From assembly GCA_031289865.1 (NCBI GenBank), contig JAITOQ010000008.1:1-31968 (forward strand): DNA of 31,968 nt, in the 5' to 3' direction. Each line of letters opens with the position of its first letter. The first letter of the stretch is position 1. Below the pieces are notes generated by a model. That model was not told the origin of the DNA and searched no databases. It saw nothing but the letters and a program-made list of their open reading frames with translations. A program made the position numbers and the translations under genes. Shown here piece by piece: positions 1-5,354 of the stretch. Source of the stretch: Clostridiales bacterium (GTDB lineage Bacteria > Bacillota > Clostridia > Christensenellales > JAISNN01).

Positions 1-423
1 GGTATGATCGAGCGGGCTTATTCAAAAATTGAACCTCACCTCAACGATTTTATGGGCGGGGTTTTTGAAGAAATCTGTAAGCAATGGCTATGGCGCAAAA
101 ATCGAAAGGGCGCGTTGCCGATAGAATTCACAGACCTCGGTAGGTGGTGGGGCAACAATCCGCACAAACGTGAGGAAGCCGAGCTTGACATACTCGCCGC
201 CGACGGAAAGACCGCTGCGCTTTTTGCGGAATGCAAGTGGAAAAACGAAAATATAGACGTCACGGTTTTGGACACCCTTATCGAACGCTCGAAGCTCTTT
301 TCCTACCCAAAAATCTGTTTCTATATCTTCGCCAAAAACGGATTCACCAAAAGCTGTATTGAAAAAGCAAAAGATATGGGCAACGTGACTCTTGTGTGTT
401 TTGAGGACATGATAAATATATAA
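1..423 (+). CDS. C-terminal part of an ATPase with a DUF234-type domain (5' truncated by the window edge)
   Basis: The reading frame is open from the first base, so the ATG at 4 is probably internal and the gene starts to the left of the window. The visible 140 residues look like the DUF234 domain found at the C-terminus of archaeal-type/bacterial P-loop ATPases: a helical start, then a restriction-endonuclease-like core with E-E-A-E-L-D-I-L followed by L-F-A-E-C-K-W. The D...E-x-K spacing suggests a PD-(D/E)xK nuclease-like fold. The P-loop and lid portions are outside the window. Family assignment is by recognition; substrate and function are unknown. The stop codon at 421-423 directly abuts a dispersed repeat. 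Confidence 0.75.
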   Translation, partial: GMIERAYSKIEPHLNDFMGGVFEEICKQWLWRKNRKGALPIEFTDLGRWWGNNPHKREEAELDILAADGKTAALFAECKWKNENIDVTVLDTLIERSKLFSYPKICFYIFAKNGFTKSCIEKAKDMGNVTLVCFEDMINI

Positions 424-467
424 ACGGCTACCGTTTTAGATTCTTTGCTACGCTCGGAATGACACCG
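424..467 (+). repeat. Dispersed repeat family R1 (copy a)
   Basis: First of nine clear copies in the window of an intergenic element with core GATTCTTCGCTTCGCTCAGA followed by ATGACACC. Copies: 424-467, 4103-4155, 4243-4292, 5048-5105 (reverse), 5140-5195, 16432-16474 (reverse), 17541-17584, 20114-20165 (reverse) and 20877-20930. Most copies begin with a small variable hairpin, here ACGG-CTA-CCGT, and often end in a T-run. This copy begins on the base after the stop codon of the preceding gene and carries several substitutions in the core. Confidence 0.8.
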
Positions 468-490
468 GCTTCTGCATATCACCTCACCAA

Positions 491-527
491 AATCGCAATC
501 GATATTTTCTCGATTGCGATTTTTTTT
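491..527 (+). terminator. Intrinsic terminator, probably of the DUF234 gene
   Basis: A perfect 12-bp stem (491-502 with 510-521), 7-nt loop, followed by a run of T to 527. It lies 67 bp after the stop codon, beyond the R1 repeat. The stem is A/T-flanked and could also work on the minus strand. Confidence 0.8.
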
Positions 528-586
528 GCACTATTACTTCTAATCGGCAAAATTTATTCCCGTTTTAACGACAAAAAAACTCCTTA

Positions 587-629
587 CAACGTATAAGTTT
601 CAAGAGATTGTGCCACAACTTATACGTTG
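587..629. promoter_or_regulatory. 13-bp inverted repeat, candidate operator of the XRE regulator
   Basis: CAACGTATAAGTT at 587-599 and its exact reverse complement AACTTATACGTTG at 617-629. Arm centres are 30 bp apart, about three helical turns, so two dimers could sit on one face of the DNA. The site ends 40 bp upstream of the preferred start of the adjacent XRE-type gene. Autoregulation is an inference; a hairpin in RNA is the alternative. Confidence 0.55.
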
Positions 630-669
630 CGTCAATGATGCCGCAATTTTTATGTTATACAATATCACC

Positions 670-873
670 ATGAAAATTTTCGGGCAGCGTTTAAGAGAAT
701 TAAGAACAGAAAAGGGTCTGTCGACTATGGCTCTCGGTAAAATTATCGGGGTAAGCGACATGGCAATCAGTCGGTGGGAAAACAGTAAAACGGATATAAT
801 AAGCGAAAATCTAATTAAACTTGCCAAATATTTCGGGGTGTCAACCGATTATTTATTGGGAATTGAAGATTGA
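670..873 (+). CDS. Small XRE/Cro-type transcriptional regulator
   Basis: A 67-aa protein that is almost entirely one helix-turn-helix domain: R-L-R-E-L-R at residues 6-11, the helix-turn-helix around residues 17-40 with S-D-M-A-I-S-R-W-E, and the usual ending S-T-D-Y-L-L-G at the C-terminus. The frame extends upstream to 610, but the family begins at K-I-F-G-Q-R-L, so I choose the ATG at 670. No Shine-Dalgarno precedes it; a TATACAAT stretch at 656-663 sits only 6 nt before the ATG, suggesting a leaderless message. The 13-bp inverted repeat upstream is a likely binding site. It may regulate itself and the membrane protein that follows 110 bp downstream, but nothing shows the target directly. 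Confidence 0.85.
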   Translation: MKIFGQRLRELRTEKGLSTMALGKIIGVSDMAISRWENSKTDIISENLIKLAKYFGVSTDYLLGIED

Positions 874-983
874 TTCGTAACACCCCGCAAAAAAAGCCGC
901 TTAACGCTACCCCAAAAATCACAACCGATATTTCAGCGGTTTCAAAAAATGCAAAAAAAATACTATGGAGGTCTTTTTTATCT

Positions 984-2267
984 ATGAAAAAAACTTTTAC
1001 TACCGACGGTTCAGCCGCTCTTGCACTACCCGACAGAATGAGGTCTATCGACCAATTTCGCGGACTGCTTTTGTTTTTAAACGCATTAGCATACATGATC
1101 GGAGGGTTTAATGCTATTCTCGCTTCTATACCCTCCGTTGTAAACGGTAAGGGTGAATTTTTGCTCATACTTTTAAAAGGAATTCCGATTGACGATATTT
1201 TCTTACCTATGTTCGTATTTATCATGGGTCTGACCGCTTGCGGTAGCTTCAAAAAGCTGCAAGAGACAAGGGGACAGACCTATGCGACGAGAAAATTCGC
1301 CTTAAAGTATCTCACCTTAATCGGCTTCGGTTCGGTCATAATGAACGGCTTAGCAGAGTTTTGCAAGTCGCTTCTCATCGATAAAAAAGCCTTTGACACG
1401 ATTAAGATCGGTGATCAATTAGGTATTATACTCTTTTTGATCACTATCCCGCTCTTTATCTTTTGGCTCGTTACAAAGATTATCAAGAATAAAAAGCTAA
1501 AGAAAATCGCCGGTTGGGCAATCAAAATCGTTTGGATTTTAGGCGGTATAGAGACGGTGGTTTTAATCGCGGCGGACGCGGGCGCAAAAATTGTGGGAGG
1601 CTCCGGGCTCGGTGTTTGGGACGTATTCCAAACCATAGGTTTCGGGGGGCTGCTCGCCGTTCCGTTTATGGGCATGAACAAATGGGGCAAGCTTACGGCG
1701 GCTTTTGCTTTAGGGATACTTTTGACGGCGTTTTATCATTACGGCGGCTTCGGCGACTTTGTCACCCCTTACAAATACATCTTTAACGGCGGCTTATTCG
1801 GCGGCTTCGGCTTTGCTATCGCGGTCTTGCTGGGCGGTTATTTCAGAGACGTAAAGGACGACAACAGACACCTTTTGTACTGGATTTCTACGGCGGTCGT
1901 CTTGGCTATCCCTATCGTACTCGTCTTGGGTTTCAACTTTGTCGCGGCACGGCGCGGCGCTACTCCCGTTTACGCATTCTTTGCCGCCGGACTCGGCGCG
2001 GCTATCTGGGGAGTCTTTAACATTATAGAAAAATTCTTCGTCCCTAAATACGGCTTCCTCGGCATTCCTAACTACAGCTTTCTCCGCGTTTGGGGCGGCT
2101 CGTCTCTCCTCACCTACGCCCTGTCTATGATAATCGCAACCCTACTCGGAGAATTTGCGAAAGACGCTTCGCTTCCGGTCGCAATCATCGCCGTCATCGT
2201 AATCATGATAGCCATATACAGCTTAAATCACTACTTGTCGGCAAAAGGAAAACACATAAAAATATAA
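984..2267 (+). CDS. Multi-spanning acyltransferase-like membrane protein (DUF5009/HGSNAT-like)
   Basis: A 427-aa polytopic protein with about ten hydrophobic segments. The N-terminal R-S-I-D-Q-F-R-G-L-L-L-F and the later D-D-I-F-L-P-M-F-V-F-I-M-G-L resemble the (L)DxxRG and F-P-(L/M)-F-x-F-x-x-G signatures of the DUF5009/DUF1624 superfamily, which includes heparan-alpha-glucosaminide N-acetyltransferase. By family it would move acyl groups onto an envelope sugar; the substrate is unknown. The frame stays open up to a TTG at 870 that overlaps the XRE stop, but GGAGG at 967-971 lies 12 nt before the ATG at 984, and conserved sequence starts only after that ATG. A terminator follows. A second, shorter member of the same superfamily lies at 3150-4043. 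Confidence 0.7.
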   Translation: MKKTFTTDGSAALALPDRMRSIDQFRGLLLFLNALAYMIGGFNAILASIPSVVNGKGEFLLILLKGIPIDDIFLPMFVFIMGLTACGSFKKLQETRGQTYATRKFALKYLTLIGFGSVIMNGLAEFCKSLLIDKKAFDTIKIGDQLGIILFLITIPLFIFWLVTKIIKNKKLKKIAGWAIKIVWILGGIETVVLIAADAGAKIVGGSGLGVWDVFQTIGFGGLLAVPFMGMNKWGKLTAAFALGILLTAFYHYGGFGDFVTPYKYIFNGGLFGGFGFAIAVLLGGYFRDVKDDNRHLLYWISTAVVLAIPIVLVLGFNFVAARRGATPVYAFFAAGLGAAIWGVFNIIEKFFVPKYGFLGIPNYSFLRVWGGSSLLTYALSMIIATLLGEFAKDASLPVAIIAVIVIMIAIYSLNHYLSAKGKHIKI

Positions 2268-2292
2268 CCGTTATTCAACACAAAATTCTCCT

Positions 2293-2328
2293 AAAATCGT
2301 AATCGCTATTCCGCGGTTGCGATTTTTT
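2293..2328 (+). terminator. Intrinsic terminator after the acyltransferase-like gene
   Basis: A 14-bp stem with two G-T wobbles (2293-2306 with 2313-2326), 6-nt loop, ending in a T-run. It starts 25 bp after the stop codon. Confidence 0.8.
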
Positions 2329-2347
2329 CAGTCAATCGCTAAATTGC

Positions 2348-2376
2348 TTGCTAAAATATGCCGATTATTATATAAT
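2348..2376 (+). promoter_or_regulatory. Promoter of the DIP1984-family gene and tRNA-like RNA
   Basis: TTGCTA (2348-2353), 17-bp spacer, TATAAT (2371-2376), placing the transcript start near 2383, about 27 nt before the start codon. Together with the terminators at 2293-2328 and 3074-3102 it isolates this unit as its own transcript. Confidence 0.75.
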
Positions 2377-2409
2377 AAAGAAAATAAACGACAAAAAGGA
2401 GTTTTTATT

Positions 2410-2865
2410 ATGAAATTAGCCGAAGCATTGTTATTACGGTCTGAATATCAGAAAAAAATCGAGAATTTACAGATCCGAATTTTGGCGAACGTCAAGGTAC
2501 AAGACAACGACAAGCCGCTTGAAAATCCTAAGCAGCTAATCAAAGAAGTCTTTGAATTAAGCGATAGGCTTTGCGAACTCATAAAAAAAATCAATCGGAG
2601 GAATAATACCGTCGTTTTGCCAAACGGACAAACTCTGTCGGACGCGATTGTCGAACGGGCTATGCTGTTAAAAAAGCACAATATCCTCACGGCGGCGGCG
2701 GCGAAAATCATCGAAAAGGATTATCGGCTAACCCATACCGAGGTCAAAATGAATGCGGTATTATCCGCTTCTGAGCTTCAAAAAGAGATCGATGCGTTCT
2801 CTAAAGCCTTTAGAGAAACGGATACGTTAATCCAAGGAGCAAATTGGACGAGAGATTTAGAATAA
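2410..2865 (+). CDS. DIP1984-family protein
   Basis: A 151-aa soluble helical protein that matches the DIP1984 family (named after a Corynebacterium diphtheriae protein) along its whole length: start M-K-L-A-E-A-L-L-L-R, the stretch I-L-A-N-V-K-V-Q, the central R-R-N-N-T...L-P-N-G-Q-T-L-S-D-A, and the end Q-G-A-N-W-T-R-D-L. The biochemical role is not established; I have an unverified recollection that such proteins have been discussed in RNA-repair contexts. The start at 2410 is set by AAAAAGGAG at 2393-2401, 8 nt upstream; an earlier in-frame start would lie inside the preceding terminator. The stop is followed almost immediately by a tRNA-like sequence in the same transcript, suggesting protein and RNA work together. 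Confidence 0.88.
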   Translation: MKLAEALLLRSEYQKKIENLQIRILANVKVQDNDKPLENPKQLIKEVFELSDRLCELIKKINRRNNTVVLPNGQTLSDAIVERAMLLKKHNILTAAAAKIIEKDYRLTHTEVKMNAVLSASELQKEIDAFSKAFRETDTLIQGANWTRDLE

Positions 2866-2866
2866 A

Positions 2867-2962
2867 CTACAGTAGGTAGTCCGTCGGATAAAAGCGGGTG
2901 CAACATCTTGATTGTGGTAGGGTCGCGGGACAACTCAGGAGGTTCAAATCCTCTATTGTACA
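2867..2962 (+). ncRNA. tRNA-like RNA immediately downstream of the DIP1984-family gene
   Basis: A T-arm with tRNA geometry is visible: GGAGG (2938-2942), 7-nt loop TTCAAAT (2943-2949), CCTCT (2950-2954). It is followed without a gap by ATTGTAC (2955-2961), which pairs with CTACAGT (2867-2873) at six of seven positions, including one G-T; the outermost pair is C-C. This reproduces the acceptor/T-arm half of a tRNA. The middle (2874-2937) is not a normal D-arm and anticodon arm: a weak arm TGCAA/TTGTG with an 8-nt loop (2899-2916) and a possible GTCC/GGAC pairing (2879-2882 with 2928-2931) can be drawn. There is no encoded CCA, so charging is doubtful. It starts 2 nt after the upstream stop codon and probably lies in the 3' part of that mRNA, ending at the terminator at 3074-3102. 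Confidence 0.6.
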
Positions 2963-3073
2963 ATTCTGTCCGTATATACCGATCACATCAGTACAAATCA
3001 CTTCTTACATTTCGTAACCATGCGCCGATTTACCGCAGATGAGGGAGGGTTCGGGGAAAAGCTGTTTAAAAAG

Positions 3074-3102
3074 TCCGTCGGTAAAAACCCGACGGATTTT
3101 TT
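3074..3102 (+). terminator. Intrinsic terminator of the DIP1984/tRNA-like transcript
   Basis: TCCGTCGG (3074-3081) pairs perfectly with CCGACGGA (3089-3096) across a 7-nt loop and is followed by six T. The 110 bp between the tRNA-like RNA and this hairpin hold no gene I can recognise. Confidence 0.85.
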
Positions 3103-3134
3103 GATGTAAAAGCGACAAGTTTTCGCGGGCTTTG

Positions 3135-3143
3135 TGATATAAT
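3135..3143 (+). promoter_or_regulatory. Extended -10 promoter abutting a start codon
   Basis: TGATATAAT: an extended -10 (TG at 3135-3136, TATAAT at 3138-3143) only 6 nt upstream of the ATG at 3150. Transcription would begin at or next to the A of the start codon, giving a leaderless message. No good -35 is visible, which is common for extended -10 promoters. Confidence 0.55.
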
Positions 3144-3149
3144 ATTCCC

Positions 3150-4043
3150 ATGAAAAAGTCCGAACGCTTGATAAATAAAAAATTACGCCTCAAAAACCGC
3201 GTATGGGAGGCGGACTTTCTGCGCGGGATTTGCTTGATTCTCATGATGCTGTATCATTTGGGAATATTGGTGTCTTTTTTCAATGAGTTTTTTTGGTTCG
3301 ATTATGTACCGGAGGGGAGCGGCTTCTCAAAATTTGTCGCCTTTGCGGAAAACTCGACCTTTTATTCCGCGTTTGTCGAGGACTATCTTCACAAAATAGT
3401 CATCTTTTTCTTCTTTTTTCTCGCGGGAATCGCCACGTTTTTTTCGCGGAATACAATCAAAAGCTTTTTTAAAACCGCGGGATTTGCGCTCGCCGTCACA
3501 GCCGCGACATACGGCTTATCTCTGCTCATTTCGGACGAATCTTTTCTTGTCACGCACGGCGTCTTTCACATTTTTGCGTTTTGCTATCTCTTTTGCACCC
3601 TTGCTTCGTTCGCGTTCAAAAACAAATACGCCCGTTCGGGATTTTTTATCTTTGCGGCGGTCTTCTTTATCGTCCTCGACATACGCGCTCAATCGGGCGC
3701 GGCAGTTTTTCCCGACTCGCTTTGGGCGGGTTTTTTCGTCGACAACGACCTTTTGCCCTCGTATTTGGATAACTTTTATATAATCCCCTATATCGGCTAT
3801 TTTTTAATCGGCGCGGGACTTGCCCCATTCCTCTATCCCGAAAAAAAATCCATCCTCCCGAAGCTCGACAAAAAATGGCATACCCCCGTCACCCTCATCG
3901 GTCGCCATCCCGTCACCGCCTACGCGCTCCATCTCGTCGTTTTTTCAATCATTCTCTTTATCATCGGTCTCATCTTTGTCCCGAATGAATGGCTCGACCC
4001 GCTTAAAAGCTTATTCGCGGAAATTTTCGGAACGGCAGCGTGA
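3150..4043 (+). CDS. DUF1624-type membrane protein (heparan-alpha-glucosaminide N-acetyltransferase-like)
   Basis: A 297-aa membrane protein with about seven to eight hydrophobic segments. The opening R-V-W-E-A-D-F-L-R-G-I-C-L-I-L-M-M-L-Y-H is the DUF1624/HGSNAT signature, with the conserved histidine at its end; the C-terminal L-I-G-R-H-P-V-T-A-Y-A-L-H-L is also typical. Members are predicted to acetylate or otherwise modify envelope sugars; the substrate here is unknown. There is no Shine-Dalgarno, but an extended -10 box ends 6 nt before the ATG, so translation is probably leaderless. The TGA stop lies in the loop of a small dispersed hairpin (4035-4049). Confidence 0.78.
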   Translation: MKKSERLINKKLRLKNRVWEADFLRGICLILMMLYHLGILVSFFNEFFWFDYVPEGSGFSKFVAFAENSTFYSAFVEDYLHKIVIFFFFFLAGIATFFSRNTIKSFFKTAGFALAVTAATYGLSLLISDESFLVTHGVFHIFAFCYLFCTLASFAFKNKYARSGFFIFAAVFFIVLDIRAQSGAAVFPDSLWAGFFVDNDLLPSYLDNFYIIPYIGYFLIGAGLAPFLYPEKKSILPKLDKKWHTPVTLIGRHPVTAYALHLVVFSIILFIIGLIFVPNEWLDPLKSLFAEIFGTAA

Positions 4044-4077
4044 CGCTGCATCCATAATCGCAACAGACTGATATGAG
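4035..4077 (+). repeat. Dispersed repeat family R2 (copy 1), hairpin plus conserved tail
   Basis: GCAGCG-TGA-CGCTGC (4035-4049), then a tail CATCCATAATCGCAAC and GATATGAG. A second copy at 24649-24687 has GCAACG-TGA-CGTTGC with nearly the same tail. The G-C to A-T change is compensatory, so the stem is maintained. In this copy the loop TGA is the stop codon of the preceding gene. Confidence 0.65.
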
Positions 4078-4102
4078 AAGCATTTTTTTGTTTTATTATT
4101 GT

Positions 4103-4292
4103 ATGGCTTGCCATTTGAGATTCTTCGCTTCGCTCAGAATGACACCGACTTTTACTAAATACCGCACTTATTACTTGCTACCTATTACTTATTACTTAAA
4201 AAATCGGTATCCTTTTTGTAGGAAACACCGACTTTTTATTTTGCGGTCGTACAACCGCCGTTTTGGATTCTTCGCTTCGCTCAGAATAACAC
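4103..4292 (+). repeat. Two direct copies of repeat R1 (b and c) in a 370-bp gene-free stretch
   Basis: Copy b (4103-4155) starts with the hairpin ATGGC-TT-GCCAT and ends in a T-run; copy c (4243-4292) starts with GCGGT-CGTACA-ACCGC. Both contain the core GATTCTTCGCTTCGCTCAGA in the same orientation. The whole region 4044-4415 seems to be built of repeats (R2, R1 twice, heptads). A 100-codon open frame running through it (4073-4375) is not convincing as a gene. Confidence 0.75.
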
Positions 4293-4310
4293 ATACTTTA
4301 TTTACGTCCG

Positions 4311-4348
4311 CAATTTTCAACTTTCAACTTTCAACCTTCAACTTTCAC
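4311..4348 (-). repeat. Heptad minisatellite CAACTTT (family H, copy 1)
   Basis: About five imperfect tandem copies of the 7-mer CAACTTT after CCGCAATTTT. The same tract recurs at 4960-4992, 7270-7304, 11140-11175, 15009-15038 and 24851-24885. Unlike the others, this copy is not at the 3' end of a gene on the matching strand. Confidence 0.75.
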
Positions 4349-4415
4349 ACTTCTTCCTCATTCCGCATACCTTGAAACATACCGCTTAAACAGCGGATTC
4401 TATAGGGGAAAGAAA

Positions 4416-4958
4416 ATGGCGGACGGCAGCAACCCACAAGTGTTATCGCTCAACATACAGAGCGCGTACACGCAATTTGTTTTTTGGACGCGGTCTATGC
4501 TTGTATCGGTGGTTAGCGACGTCAAGGGGCGACCCGAAACCATTGAAAAGCTAAAGGATATTCCAAACGAATTGTATTCCGTTTTTTTGGATCATTACGA
4601 GACGGACGAATGCGAAACTCTCCGCTCTCTGCACCTCGACCAAGCTCTGTTATTTGTCGAAATCGCACGCGCATACGCTTATGAAAACTCCGACCTCTAC
4701 GAACTCTCTTACGAGCGTTTGGTCCAAAACACCGAAGCGATAGCCGCGGGTTTTAACCGCGCAAATCCGCTCAACGCTCTCGACCAAACCGCAAACTATT
4801 TTTTGCGCGACGTCCAAAAGACTATCGACCAAATCCGCCTCCGCTTTGACGGCGAATTTGTACAAGAAATCACCGCTTTTGACGAAGCGTATCAAAATAT
4901 CATTTCACTTGCGGAATACCTAAGCGCCAACATTGCGGCAAAGCCAAGTGATAGTTAA
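4416..4958 (+). CDS. Helical protein of unknown function
   Basis: A 180-aa, soluble, probably all-helical protein that I do not recognise. It has no signal peptide or membrane segment. The composition is acidic and Leu/Ala/Tyr-rich, with segments such as A-Y-A-Y-E-N-S-D-L-Y-E-L-S-Y that could form a helical bundle. AGGGGAA at 4404-4410 lies 5 nt before the ATG and supports the start; a short hairpin (CCGCT/AGCGG, 4382-4396) lies just above it. It stands alone: repeats fill the DNA on both sides, and the heptad tract GAAAGTT begins directly after the stop codon. Coding is supported by the ribosome binding site and uninterrupted length rather than by a known family. Confidence 0.65.
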   Translation: MADGSNPQVLSLNIQSAYTQFVFWTRSMLVSVVSDVKGRPETIEKLKDIPNELYSVFLDHYETDECETLRSLHLDQALLFVEIARAYAYENSDLYELSYERLVQNTEAIAAGFNRANPLNALDQTANYFLRDVQKTIDQIRLRFDGEFVQEITAFDEAYQNIISLAEYLSANIAAKPSDS

Positions 4959-4959
4959 A

Positions 4960-4992
4960 AATTGAAAGTTGAAAGTTGAAAGTTGAAAATTA
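4960..4992 (+). repeat. Heptad minisatellite GAAAGTT (family H, copy 2)
   Basis: Four tandem copies of GAAAGTT starting right after the stop codon at 4956-4958. In gene direction it reads GAAAGTT, as it does for the other gene-end copies. Confidence 0.8.
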
Positions 4993-5047
4993 AGGGGTCG
5001 CTTCGCTCCAAAAAAAGTCGGCGTTATACCGCGGAATTGTGAGCATA

Positions 5048-5195
5048 AAAAAAGTAGGTGTCATTCTGAGCAAAGCGAAGAATCTAAAACGTCGGTTGTA
5101 CAACCACTGAAACATAAATTCGGAATCCGATTAAATGTAATTCAGAGAAATCGTTTTAGATTCTTCGCTTTGCTCAGAATGACACCTACTTTTTT
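5048..5195. repeat. Perfect 44-bp inverted pair of R1 elements
   Basis: Positions 5048-5091 are the exact reverse complement of 5152-5195, separated by 60 bp. Each arm is an R1 copy (d reverse, e forward) including its T/A-run. Copy d ends in the palindrome GGTTGTACAACC (5094-5105); copy e has a different left end (ATTCAGAGAAATCG) shared with copy h near 20150. The pair could form a very long hairpin and act as a two-way terminator between the plus-strand gene at 4416 and the minus-strand exporter gene at 5355. Confidence 0.85.
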
Positions 5196-5200
5196 ATAAG

Positions 5201-5233
5201 GATACGGGACGAGCGGGTCTCTGTTCCCTACAA
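5201..5233 (-). repeat. Short dispersed element (family R4), copy 1
   Basis: On the minus strand this reads TGTAGGGAACAG...CTCGTCCCGTAT and resembles 20071-20102 (TGTAGGGGACGATG...CATCGTCCCGTAT). Two copies only in this window, so the assignment is tentative. Confidence 0.4.
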
Positions 5234-5285
5234 AAATGACATCGATTTTCACCAACCGACCTATGACCCGACCCTATAAAATTAC

Positions 5286-5340
5286 GAAAACTTTTGAAAA
5301 GAGTGCAGAGAAAAAATTTTCGTGAAAATTTTGTCTCTGC
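5286..5340 (-). repeat. Gene-end hairpin element (family R3), copy A; possible terminator
   Basis: On the minus strand: GCAGAGA...TCTCTGC stem with an A/T-rich upper stem (5305-5340), followed by a conserved tail close to CTCTTTTCAAAAG. It starts 14 nt after the stop codon of the minus-strand ABC gene. Two relatives occur at 19939-19984 and 20980-21031, each shortly after a stop codon and in gene orientation. Confidence 0.7.
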
Positions 5341-5354
5341 ATATTTATTGTCCA

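Noticed and set aside
870..983. N-terminal extension of the acyltransferase-like protein from a TTG at 870
   Set aside because: The extra 38 residues are polar and unlike the family, and a GGAGG is placed for the ATG at 984.
2867..2962. An ordinary tRNA gene
   Set aside because: Only the acceptor/T-arm half fits; no standard D-arm, no 5-bp/7-nt anticodon arm and no CCA.
2778..2963. A 61-codon minus-strand frame
   Set aside because: Antisense to the end of the DIP1984-family gene and the tRNA-like RNA; no start signals.
4073..4375. A 100-codon plus-strand frame
   Set aside because: It runs through two R1 copies and a heptad tract, has no ribosome binding site and no recognisable protein features.
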